Part shown: positions 1-7,448 of the stretch, one piece after another
How positions within the stretch are numbered: the stretch's first letter is position 1
How the letters are laid out: each line of letters begins with the position of its first letter
Assembly (NCBI GenBank): GCA_934527325.1
Contig: CAKTAG010000015.1
Coordinates: 1 to 19,820, forward strand
From: an uncultured Candidatus Soleaferrea sp.
GTDB taxonomy: Bacteria; Bacillota; Clostridia; Oscillospirales; Ruminococcaceae
Length of the DNA: 19,820 nt
Direction: 5' to 3'
The notes under the pieces: model-generated
Told to the model about the DNA's origin: nothing
The model's input: only the letters and a program-made list of their open reading frames with translations
Database searches by the model: none
Translations under genes and position numbers: made by a program

Positions 1-49
1 GGAAGCGAGATACAATAAATCTTTATCTAATTAATTTTTATCGAACCTT

Positions 50-289
50 TTGTTACAAATTACCTTGACCAGTACAGTATACTACGCTCATCCCTACAGT
101 GCTTGGGAAAGGGGTTCAAACGAAAATGCAAACAAGCTCATTCGACGTTTTATCCCAAAAGGAAGTGACATTAGCAAATTCTCGCATGAGAGAATTAAGT
201 TGATAGAACATTGGATAAATAATTATCCCAGAAAACTATTTGATGGCAAGTCTTCTAACATGCTTGTTCAACAAATTTCAGCCACTTAA
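50..289 (+). pseudogene. IS30-family transposase, C-terminal remnant
   Basis: This is the last part of an IS30-type DDE transposase. The segment from residue 10 carries the family block with AHPYSAWERGSNEN, in which the Glu of NEN is the expected third catalytic acid, followed by LIRRFIPKG, all typical of IS30 C-termini. Only about 79 residues are open, from a TTG at 50, and a stop at 32-34 blocks the same frame upstream. The first nine bases in another frame read Gly-Ser-Glu, resembling the DNGSEF motif that should precede this block, so a frameshift or internal decay is likely. The N-terminal DNA-binding domain and the first two catalytic acids are not in this frame. It is probably non-functional. 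The window edge prevents judging how much of the element remains further left, and no terminal inverted repeat could be assigned. Confidence 0.8.
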
Positions 290-345
290 CTTTGTGGTAT
301 CTTTATATTGCAATTTAGAAACCCTGAAATTTTTATAAAAAAATA

Positions 346-374
346 TTGACAAATTTTATTTTTAATGGTATACT
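346..374 (+). promoter_or_regulatory. Promoter of tRNA-Lys
   Basis: A perfect -35 TTGACA (346-351) and a near-perfect -10 TATACT (369-374) are separated by 17 bases. This is the spacing expected for the housekeeping sigma factor, and the tRNA begins 13 bases after the -10. Confidence 0.88.
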
Positions 375-387
375 AAAAAAGTATTAA

Positions 388-463
388 GGGCCATTAGCTC
401 AGTCGGTAGAGCACTTGATTTTTAATCAAGTTGTCCGGAGTTCGAGTCTCCGATGGCTCACCA
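388..463 (+). tRNA. tRNA-Lys (anticodon TTT)
   Basis: A full cloverleaf can be drawn. The acceptor stem GGGCCAT pairs with ATGGCTC (453-459, one G-T pair), the discriminator is A, and CCA (461-463) is encoded. The anticodon stem CTTGA (414-418) pairs with TCAAG (426-430) around a seven-base loop with TTT at 421-423, reading AAA/AAG. It has its own strong promoter and a terminator-like hairpin downstream. Lys codons, mostly AAA, are abundant in every gene here. Confidence 0.97.
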
Positions 464-481
464 TTAAAAATATGATTTTAT

Positions 482-552
482 AAAGAGCCTATGGCTTGCT
501 TGTTTTAGAGCCTTTTACTTTGTTGTGTAAATAGAGGGCTCTTTTGTTTTTT
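482..552 (+). terminator. Terminator-like hairpin after tRNA-Lys / galE leader
   Basis: AAAGAGCC (482-489) can pair with GGCTCTTT (537-544), followed by a T-rich run (542-552). A second copy of AGAGCC at 507-512 can pair with the same GGCTCT, giving a shorter hairpin with a 24-base loop. AGCC/GGCT at 486-489 and 493-496 can also close a tiny hairpin. It most simply ends the tRNA-Lys transcript. Because two helices compete for one partner just upstream of galE, an attenuation role is possible but unproven. Confidence 0.6.
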
Positions 553-583
553 GGTGGATTTTTATTTTATGTAGGTGATAGAT

Positions 584-1594
584 ATGAATATTTTAGTTAC
601 AGGTGGTGCAGGGTATATAGGGAGCCATACTTGTGTTGAAGTTTTAAATGAAGGGCATAATGTAATAATTGTTGATAATTTAACTAATTCTTCTAGTGAC
701 GTTATAGATAAAATTAAAAAAATCACTAATAAAGATGTAACTTTTTATAATTCAGATTTAAGAGATAAAAGTTCATTACAAAAAATTTTTAATGAAAATA
801 AAATAGATATGGTTATTCATTTTGCTGGTTTTAAAGCAGTTGGGGAATCAGTTTTACAGCCACTAAAGTATTACCATAATAATATAGTTAGTACTTTAGT
901 GTTGTGTGAAGTCATGAATGAATATAATGTTAAAAAGTTAATTTTTAGTTCATCGGCTACAGTTTATGGTAACCCTAAATTTTTACCAATAAAAGAAGAT
1001 GCACAACTTAAAACTACTAACCCATATGGAAGTAGCAAATTAATTATAGAAAATATATTAAAAGATTTATATGCTTCGGATAATCAATGGGGAATAGTTT
1101 TATTAAGGTATTTCAACCCTGTTGGTGCGCATATTAGTGGTTTGATTGGCGAAAACCCAAAAGGAATACCTAACAATTTAATGCCATATATTGCTCAAGT
1201 AGCTGTTGGAAAGTTAAAATGTTTAAGTGTTTTTGGCAACGATTATAATACGCATGACGGAACAGGAGTTAGAGATTATATACATGTTGTAGATTTAGCA
1301 AATGGACATTTAAAAGCAATGAATAAAATAAAAAATAATTGTGGAATTTATACTTATAACCTTGGAACAGGTAAAGGTTATAGTGTTTTAGATTTGGTGA
1401 ATTCTTTTGAAAGAGTTAATAACATAAAAATAAATTATAAAATTGTAGGAAGAAGACCAGGTGATATAGATTGTTGTTATGCAGATTCAACGAAAGCTGA
1501 GAAAGAGTTGAGTTGGGTTGCGAAAAAAAATATAGATGATATTTGTAGAGATACATGGAATTTTATAAATAACGGAGATACTAGTGGTTTTTAA
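584..1594 (+). CDS. galE: UDP-glucose 4-epimerase
   Basis: GalE interconverts UDP-glucose and UDP-galactose with tightly bound NAD in the cytoplasm, serving galactose use and supplying UDP-galactose for glycans. The 336-residue product has the Rossmann GGAGYIGSH motif at residues 7-15, the SSSATVYG block at 122-129 with the catalytic Ser, and the YxxxK pair Tyr148/Lys152 in NPYGSSK. The substrate-binding C-terminal half includes GVRDYIHVVDLA. Length is normal for the family. I chose the ATG at 584 because AGGTG at 573-577 sits 6 bases upstream and the protein then starts MNILVTGG as usual; a GTG at 575 lies inside that ribosome site. It follows tRNA-Lys and a terminator-like hairpin, and no galK or galT is visible, so a cell-envelope glycan role is as plausible as galactose catabolism. 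Confidence 0.95.
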   Translation: MNILVTGGAGYIGSHTCVEVLNEGHNVIIVDNLTNSSSDVIDKIKKITNKDVTFYNSDLRDKSSLQKIFNENKIDMVIHFAGFKAVGESVLQPLKYYHNNIVSTLVLCEVMNEYNVKKLIFSSSATVYGNPKFLPIKEDAQLKTTNPYGSSKLIIENILKDLYASDNQWGIVLLRYFNPVGAHISGLIGENPKGIPNNLMPYIAQVAVGKLKCLSVFGNDYNTHDGTGVRDYIHVVDLANGHLKAMNKIKNNCGIYTYNLGTGKGYSVLDLVNSFERVNNIKINYKIVGRRPGDIDCCYADSTKAEKELSWVAKKNIDDICRDTWNFINNGDTSGF

Positions 1595-1658
1595 AAAGGT
1601 AGATGTAGAAAGTTGGCTGATATTGTGAAATTTGTGTAAATATTTTGAGGAAGCAAAA

Positions 1659-2168
1659 ATGAAAAAATATATAGAAATTGGAGAAATAACTAATACTCAT
1701 GCTCTTAAAGGTGAGCTAAAAATGTTATATTGGTGCGATGCTCCAGAGGTTTTAATTAATATACCTTACTTGTTTTTAGATGATGAAGGAAAAGAAAAAA
1801 TAAAAATACAACATTCACGTATTCATAAAAATTTTTTTATTATAAAAGTAGAGGGTATTGATGACATATCGCAAGCGGCAAATTTAATAAACAAAATTTT
1901 GTATATTCCTAGAGATAAAATAAAATTAAATGCTGGTGAATATTTTCAACAAGATTTAATTGGTGTAGATGTTATTGATGTGGACACAAATGAAAATTAT
2001 GGTAAAATATTCAAAATTACTAAAACAGGTGCAAATGATGTTTATTATATAATGGATGAAAATAAAAAAGAATTATTAATTCCAGCAATAAAAGATGTTA
2101 TAAAAAAAGTTGATATAGAAAGTAAGGTTATGCTAATAAAACCGTTAAATGGGCTGTTTGATATATGA
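1659..2168 (+). CDS. rimM: Ribosome maturation factor RimM
   Basis: RimM assists late maturation of the 30S subunit head by binding ribosomal protein uS19. The 169-residue product shows the N-terminal G-E-I-T-N-T-H-A-L-K-G-E motif of the RimM beta-barrel and the C-terminal PRC-barrel signature ANDVYYI, then LLIPAIKDVI and a conserved GL near the end. Length matches the family. The start is the ATG at 1659, preceded by GAGGAAG at 1647-1653; a longer reading from a TTG at 1632 would place this ribosome site inside the gene. The stop overlaps the trmD start by four bases (ATGA), indicating translational coupling. In most Bacillota rpsP and a KH-domain gene precede rimM, but here galE does. Confidence 0.95.
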   Translation: MKKYIEIGEITNTHALKGELKMLYWCDAPEVLINIPYLFLDDEGKEKIKIQHSRIHKNFFIIKVEGIDDISQAANLINKILYIPRDKIKLNAGEYFQQDLIGVDVIDVDTNENYGKIFKITKTGANDVYYIMDENKKELLIPAIKDVIKKVDIESKVMLIKPLNGLFDI

Positions 2169-2827
2169 GAATAGATATTGTAACACTTTTCCCTAAAATG
2201 TGTGATGTTGTTTTAAATGAAAGTATAATTGGTAGAGCTAGAAAAGCAAAATTGTTTGAAATTAATTGCTATAATATTAGAGATTATTCAAATGATAAAC
2301 ATAAAAGAGTGGATGATTACCCATATGGTGGTGGTAAGGGTATGCTTATTAAGGCTGAGCCAGTTTATAGGTGTGTTAAAGATATTTGTAATGTAATAAA
2401 TACTAAACCTAGAATAATTTACATGTCGCCTAAAGGCCAAACATTAACGCAAAACAAAGTAAAAGAACTTGCTAAACTTACAAACATAATTTTAATTTGT
2501 GGTCATTATGAAGGTATAGATCAAAGGTTAATTGATGAGGTTGTAGATGAAGAAATTTCTATAGGTGATTATGTTGTTACTGGTGGAGAGTTACCTGCTA
2601 TTATATTAACAGATGCTATTTGTAGGATGTTACCAGGAGTATTGGCTGATGAAAGTTGTTTTAAGGATGAAAGTCATTATAACGGTTTACTGGAATACCC
2701 ACAATATACAAGACCAGAGATTTGGATGGGTAGAAAAGTTCCAGAAGTTTTATTATCTGGGCACCATGCAAATATAGAAAAATGGAAAAAAAATAATCTA
2801 AGTTTAAAACATATATTGCCAAAATAG
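2165..2827 (+). CDS. trmD: tRNA (guanine-37-N1)-methyltransferase
   Basis: TrmD uses S-adenosylmethionine to methylate G37 next to the anticodon of tRNAs reading CNN codons, including tRNA-Pro, and so prevents +1 frameshifting. The 220-residue product carries the expected blocks: MRIDIVTLFP at the start, VDDYPYGGGKGM around 50-60, the trefoil-knot motif GHYEGID at about 113-119, IGDYVVTGGELPA, and TRPEIWMGRKVPEVLLSGHH near the end. It is at the short end of the family range (often about 240-250) but ends after the usual C-terminal helix. Its ATG lies inside the last codons of rimM. Both tRNA-Pro genes in this window have G at position 37 and are natural substrates. rplS, which often follows trmD, is absent; gatB follows instead. 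Confidence 0.96.
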   Translation: MRIDIVTLFPKMCDVVLNESIIGRARKAKLFEINCYNIRDYSNDKHKRVDDYPYGGGKGMLIKAEPVYRCVKDICNVINTKPRIIYMSPKGQTLTQNKVKELAKLTNIILICGHYEGIDQRLIDEVVDEEISIGDYVVTGGELPAIILTDAICRMLPGVLADESCFKDESHYNGLLEYPQYTRPEIWMGRKVPEVLLSGHHANIEKWKKNNLSLKHILPK

Positions 2828-2868
2828 AAAGTGAACTTTGAATATTTTATTAAAAGGTGGTTTTACAT

Positions 2869-4308
2869 ATGGAATATGATGTAGTTGTTGGTTTAGAAGT
2901 TCATGCTGAACTTAACACAGAAACAAAAATGTATTGTAGTTGTAAAAATTCATTTGGTTCAGCTGTTAATTCAAATGTTTGCCCAATATGTGCTGGGTTA
3001 CCAGGAACATTACCAGTTTTGAATAAAAAAGCTTTAGAATATGCACTTAAAGTTGGTATAGCTTTAAATTGCAAAATAAATAAAAAATCAAAGCAAGATA
3101 GAAAAAATTATTTTTACCCAGATTTACCTAAAGGGTACCAAATATCTCAACATGATATACCAATTTTTTATGATGGATATGTTGATGTTATTATAAATAA
3201 TTCTGGCGAAACAAAAAAAATAGGTATAACTAGAATTCATATAGAAGAAGATGCTGGAAAATTAATTCATAGTGATGGTAGCAATGAGTCGTTACTGGAT
3301 TTAAATAGAGCAGGTGTGCCACTAATTGAAATAGTTTCGGAACCAGATATTTCTAGTGCTAAAGAGGCAAAAGCATATTTAGAAACAATTAAATCTATTT
3401 TGCAAACTTTGGGTGTTTCAGATTGTAAAATGCAAGAGGGTTCTATAAGATGTGATGTAAATGTTTCATTAAAGCCAAAAGGTTCTAATGTGTTAGGTAC
3501 AAGATGTGAAATGAAAAATGTTAATACTTTTAATGGGGCAGTTAGAGCTATTGAATATGAAGTAGCTCGTCAAATAAAAGTTTTAGAAAGTGGAGAAAAA
3601 TTAACTCAAGAAACTAGAAAATGGGATGACGATAAAGGTAAAAATATTTTATTAAGGTCTAAAGAAAATTCTAAAGATTATAGATATTTTCCAGAACCAG
3701 ATTTGTTTGCAGTTGTAATTGATGATGATATGATTGAAAAAGTTAAAAATAATATACCTGAATTACCTAATGTAAAAATAAAAAGGTTTGTTTCTAGTTA
3801 CAATTTACCAATGGTCGATGCTGTTACATTGGTTGGTGATATTCAGAAATCAAATTTATTTGAAGAATGTGTAAAGCAATCTACTAATTTTTCACCTAAG
3901 TTATTTTCAAATTGGATTTTAGGTGATATATCAAGAATTTTAAATGAGAAAAATATTAAATTGAGTGAAACTAATATAAATTCTAATAAACTTATTTACA
4001 TTGTTAAATTAATAGAAGATGGTATTATTTCAAATACATCTGCAAAAATTGTAATAGAAAATATTATGTTGAACAATAAAAATATTGATGAAATTATTAA
4101 AGAAAATAATTTAGGTCAAGTTAGTGATAAAACTGAGTTGGAAAAAATAGTAGTAACAGTTTTAAAAGAAAACCCTCAAATTAAAGAAATGTTTAACAAA
4201 GGTAAAACTAATATTGTTGGTTTTGCAGTTGGGCAATGTATGAAGATATCTAAAGGTAAAGGTAACCCGGAAATTTTAAAAGAGATAATATTAAATAATT
4301 TAAAATAG
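2869..4308 (+). CDS. gatB: Aspartyl/glutamyl-tRNA amidotransferase subunit B
   Basis: GatB is the tRNA-binding kinase subunit of the GatCAB complex, which converts Glu-tRNA(Gln), and in some organisms Asp-tRNA(Asn), to the amide form. The product has 479 residues, the normal length. It opens with EYDVVVGLEVHAEL and has the zinc-binding pattern CSC...CPIC (Cys23, 25, 38, 41), then GLPGTLPVLN, DLPKGYQISQ, the HIEEDAGK block and DLNRAGVPLIEIVSEPD. The C-terminal GatB/YqeY-type helical tail follows (residues about 330-479, VTVLKENPQIKEMF). I chose the ATG at 2869 because AAAGGTGG at 2853-2860 lies just upstream; a GTG at 2857 sits within it. gatA and gatC are not adjacent and must be elsewhere. 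With asnS directly downstream, the complex probably serves mainly Gln-tRNA. Confidence 0.96.
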   Translation: MEYDVVVGLEVHAELNTETKMYCSCKNSFGSAVNSNVCPICAGLPGTLPVLNKKALEYALKVGIALNCKINKKSKQDRKNYFYPDLPKGYQISQHDIPIFYDGYVDVIINNSGETKKIGITRIHIEEDAGKLIHSDGSNESLLDLNRAGVPLIEIVSEPDISSAKEAKAYLETIKSILQTLGVSDCKMQEGSIRCDVNVSLKPKGSNVLGTRCEMKNVNTFNGAVRAIEYEVARQIKVLESGEKLTQETRKWDDDKGKNILLRSKENSKDYRYFPEPDLFAVVIDDDMIEKVKNNIPELPNVKIKRFVSSYNLPMVDAVTLVGDIQKSNLFEECVKQSTNFSPKLFSNWILGDISRILNEKNIKLSETNINSNKLIYIVKLIEDGIISNTSAKIVIENIMLNNKNIDEIIKENNLGQVSDKTELEKIVVTVLKENPQIKEMFNKGKTNIVGFAVGQCMKISKGKGNPEILKEIILNNLK

Positions 4309-4335
4309 TATTTAGTAAGAAGGGAATGTTATATT

Positions 4336-5730
4336 GTGAAAAGGTTAGAGATAAAAGATTTAATATGTGATTACGAAAAATATAGCAATAAACAAGTTAC
4401 TGTTTGTGGATGGATAAAAACAATTAGAGATAGTAAATCTATAGGTTTTATTGAGTTAAATGATGGTGGATCTTTTAAAAATATTCAAATTATTATACAA
4501 GAAGGTAAGTTAAGTAATTATAAAGATGTAATTAAACAGAATGTTGGTGCTGCTTTGGTGGTTGTTGGTGAAGTTGTTGTAACTCCTGGGGCAAAACAAC
4601 CTTTTGAAGTTAATGCTACAGAGGTAAAAATAGAAGGAGTTTCATCACCAGATTACCCTTTGCAGAAAAAAAGACATTCTTTAGAATATCTTAGAAGTAT
4701 TGCGCATTTAAGACCAAGAACAAATACCTTTAATGCGTTATATAGAGTTAGATCTGTTGCAGCATATGCTTTTCATAAATTTTTTAACGAAAGAGGATTT
4801 GTATATGCACATACACCAATAATTACTGGTAGCGACTGTGAAGGTGCCGGTGAAATGTTTAGAGTTACAACTTTAGATGATAAAAACCCACCTATTAAAG
4901 ATGATGGAACGGTTGATTATAAGCAAGATTTTTTTGGGAAATTAACTAGCTTAACAGTTTCTGGCCAATTAGAGGGTGAATGTATGGCTTTAGCTTTTGG
5001 TAAAATATATACATTTGGGCCAACTTTTAGAGCTGAGAATTCTAATACCCCAAGGCATGCTGCGGAATTTTGGATGATTGAGCCGGAAATAGCCTTTGCA
5101 GATTTAAATGATGATATGGTTTTAGCTGAAGATATGATAAAATTTGCTATAAAATATGTAATGGAAAAATGTCCAGACGAGATTAAATTTTTTAATGATT
5201 TTTATGATAAAGATTTAATAGAAAGGTTAAAGTTTGTTGCTAATTCAGAATTTGGTAAAGTAACTTATACAGAGGCAATAACTATACTTGAAAAAAATAA
5301 AGATAATTTTGAATATCCTGTTTATTGGGGTTGTGATTTACAAACAGAACATGAAAGATATTTAACAGAAAAAGTCTTTAAAAAACCAGTATTTGTTATT
5401 GATTACCCTAAAGAAATTAAAGCTTTTTACATGAAATTAAATAATGATAATAAAACAGTGGCAGCTATGGATTTATTGGTACCTGGAATAGGCGAAATTA
5501 TAGGTGGAAGCCAGCGTGAAGATAGATTAGATGTTTTAGAATCTAAAATGAAAGAGATGAATTTAAATATTGAAAATTACAATTGGTACCTAGATTTAAG
5601 AAAATATGGTGGTACACAGCATGCAGGGTATGGGTTAGGCTTTGAAAGATTTGTTATGTATGTTACAGGTATTTCTAATATTAGAGATGTATTACCATTT
5701 CCAAGAACAGTTGGTTCAGCTAAATTTTAA
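4336..5730 (+). CDS. asnS: Asparaginyl-tRNA synthetase
   Basis: This class IIb synthetase charges tRNA(Asn) with asparagine using ATP. The 464-residue product has an N-terminal OB-fold anticodon-binding domain (VTVCGWIKTIRDSKSIGFIELNDG, about residues 20-45) and a class II catalytic core. Motif 2 reads FGPTFRAENSNTPRH at about 232-246, followed by AEFWMIEPE. Motif 3 is GLGFERFVMYVTG near residues 437-449. The segment GEMFRVTTL and the DYPKEIKAFYMK stretch are typical of AsnRS rather than AspRS. It starts with GTG at 4336, supported by AGAAGGGA at 4318-4325. It lies 27 bases after gatB, likely in the same transcript. Confidence 0.96.
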   Translation: MKRLEIKDLICDYEKYSNKQVTVCGWIKTIRDSKSIGFIELNDGGSFKNIQIIIQEGKLSNYKDVIKQNVGAALVVVGEVVVTPGAKQPFEVNATEVKIEGVSSPDYPLQKKRHSLEYLRSIAHLRPRTNTFNALYRVRSVAAYAFHKFFNERGFVYAHTPIITGSDCEGAGEMFRVTTLDDKNPPIKDDGTVDYKQDFFGKLTSLTVSGQLEGECMALAFGKIYTFGPTFRAENSNTPRHAAEFWMIEPEIAFADLNDDMVLAEDMIKFAIKYVMEKCPDEIKFFNDFYDKDLIERLKFVANSEFGKVTYTEAITILEKNKDNFEYPVYWGCDLQTEHERYLTEKVFKKPVFVIDYPKEIKAFYMKLNNDNKTVAAMDLLVPGIGEIIGGSQREDRLDVLESKMKEMNLNIENYNWYLDLRKYGGTQHAGYGLGFERFVMYVTGISNIRDVLPFPRTVGSAKF

Positions 5731-5753
5731 AAAAAATGAAAGAGGTAAATAAA

Positions 5754-7448
5754 GTGAATAATAGTACAAAAAAAGAAAATTATTTTGTTATATCCATTTT
5801 GTTTCTCATAGTTATTTTACTTTCCATTCCTGTTTTAATAACTAATGTTAATAATATGGTATTGGGTGATGATTTTGGATATCATTTATCTAGAATAGAT
5901 TCATTAGCTTATGATTTAAAATTAAAAAATTTTCCTGTAAAAATTCACAGTTTATTTTTTAATGGTTATGGTTACGGAACAGGGTTATTTTATCCTAATT
6001 TTTTCTTGTATATTCCAGCAATATTTGAAATTTTAGGAATTAAGTTAAATTTGGCGTATAGATTTTTTATGGTAATATTTATTACTTTTTTTACTATTGT
6101 AACGTATATTTCTTTTAAATATATCAACAACAATAATAAATATGCTGCAGTTTCTTCTACGCTATTTTATGTATTTTCTAGTTCAACAATATTACATATG
6201 TACCGTAGATTTGCTTTAGGTGAAACATTAGCAATGGCGTTTATACCATTAATTATCTGCGGTATTTATGATTTTGTTTATAAAAATTTTCAAAAACCTT
6301 ATTTTATGTTATTTGGTTTTTTAGGTTTAATATTTTCTCATACAATAACACTTAGCACATGTTTAATAATTGTATTTTTAGCTGTTGGGTTCGATGTTTT
6401 TAAAATATGTAAAAATAAAGAAAATAACATGTGCGATTTTTTTTGTAAATTAAAAAAGTTAATAATTGTAGGCTTAGTAGCGTTATCATTATCTGCGTGT
6501 TATTGGATGCCTATGTTAGAACAATTTGCATCTTGTAAAATGCAAGTATCTATTCCCAAATATAGTGTTCCTGACTGTATTTTACCAATTAAAAGTTTTT
6601 TAAATTTTTCATTTGATAATATATACAGGATTTCAATATTTTTAGTTTTTTGTTTGTTTGCTAGGTTATTACAGTTGATTTCCCAAAAAAGTAAATATCA
6701 AGAACAAATTGATAATTATTTGATAATAGGTATTATATTTTTTCTTACTAATACAAAATTATTCCCATGGAAATATGTGGAGCATATTTTTTATTATATA
6801 CAATTTCCGTGGAGATTGCTAACTTATGTAACAATATATTTATCTTTAGGAGTTGGCAATTTTTTAATTTTATATTTGAAGAATGTTAAACATAAAATTT
6901 TAATTTTGTACATATTGTTGTTACCTACAATAATTTATAATACAATAAATTTAATTTTCGTTTATAAAAATTCTGTTGATGTAAGCAATATTATCAATAA
7001 CGTATGTAACAATAACGATTGCATTCCTTGGGGAGTAGGTATGGAATGGTTGCCTTTAGAGGTTGATATTAATTTATTAGATAATCCTTATGAAGCGTTA
7101 ACTTCTAATAATGAACATATTATTGTAGCTAAAAAAGGAGTAAAAACAATTTTTGATTATAGTGGCAACTGTGAATATATAGATATACCACTTATTTATT
7201 ATAAAGGTTACACTGCTAAATATATAAATTTAGATGGGACATGTAAAAATTTGAAGGTTGTAAAATCATCTAATAATGGTTTAGTAAGAGTTTTATTAAG
7301 TGAAGAAGAAGTAAAAGGTAAAATTATAGTTGATTATACTGGTACTTTTATACAACATTTTTCTTATTTTATAAGTGTTATATCGCTTTTGGTAATGTTA
7401 TATTATTGTAAAAAACAAAAAAAGAAAAGTTTGAATACATATGATTAA
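5754..7448 (+). CDS. Polytopic membrane protein, PTPS-related / GT-C-like family
   Basis: The product (564 residues) is an integral membrane protein with about 10-12 hydrophobic segments; the first follows immediately (residues about 11-31) and the last is near the C-terminus. After the first helix comes LGDDFGYHLSRIDSLA with FPVKIHSLFFNGYGYGTGLFYPN, the pattern of the '6-pyruvoyl-tetrahydropterin synthase-related' membrane domain, a GT-C glycosyltransferase-like family. In that fold the acidic pair in the first outer loop (DD here) is the likely metal or catalytic site; this is inference. A soluble-looking segment occupies about residues 420-540. Two starts are possible: ATG 5736 has no ribosome site, while GTG 5754 has AGAGGT at 5741-5746, which I prefer. 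The gene overlaps mfd by eight bases. The substrate is unknown; envelope glycan or lipid-linked sugar transfer is a guess. Confidence 0.75.
   Translation: MNNSTKKENYFVISILFLIVILLSIPVLITNVNNMVLGDDFGYHLSRIDSLAYDLKLKNFPVKIHSLFFNGYGYGTGLFYPNFFLYIPAIFEILGIKLNLAYRFFMVIFITFFTIVTYISFKYINNNNKYAAVSSTLFYVFSSSTILHMYRRFALGETLAMAFIPLIICGIYDFVYKNFQKPYFMLFGFLGLIFSHTITLSTCLIIVFLAVGFDVFKICKNKENNMCDFFCKLKKLIIVGLVALSLSACYWMPMLEQFASCKMQVSIPKYSVPDCILPIKSFLNFSFDNIYRISIFLVFCLFARLLQLISQKSKYQEQIDNYLIIGIIFFLTNTKLFPWKYVEHIFYYIQFPWRLLTYVTIYLSLGVGNFLILYLKNVKHKILILYILLLPTIIYNTINLIFVYKNSVDVSNIINNVCNNNDCIPWGVGMEWLPLEVDINLLDNPYEALTSNNEHIIVAKKGVKTIFDYSGNCEYIDIPLIYYKGYTAKYINLDGTCKNLKVVKSSNNGLVRVLLSEEEVKGKIIVDYTGTFIQHFSYFISVISLLVMLYYCKKQKKKSLNTYD

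Noticed and set aside
575..586. GTG at 575 as galE start
   Set aside because: It lies inside the ribosome site for ATG 584, which gives the standard GalE N-terminus.
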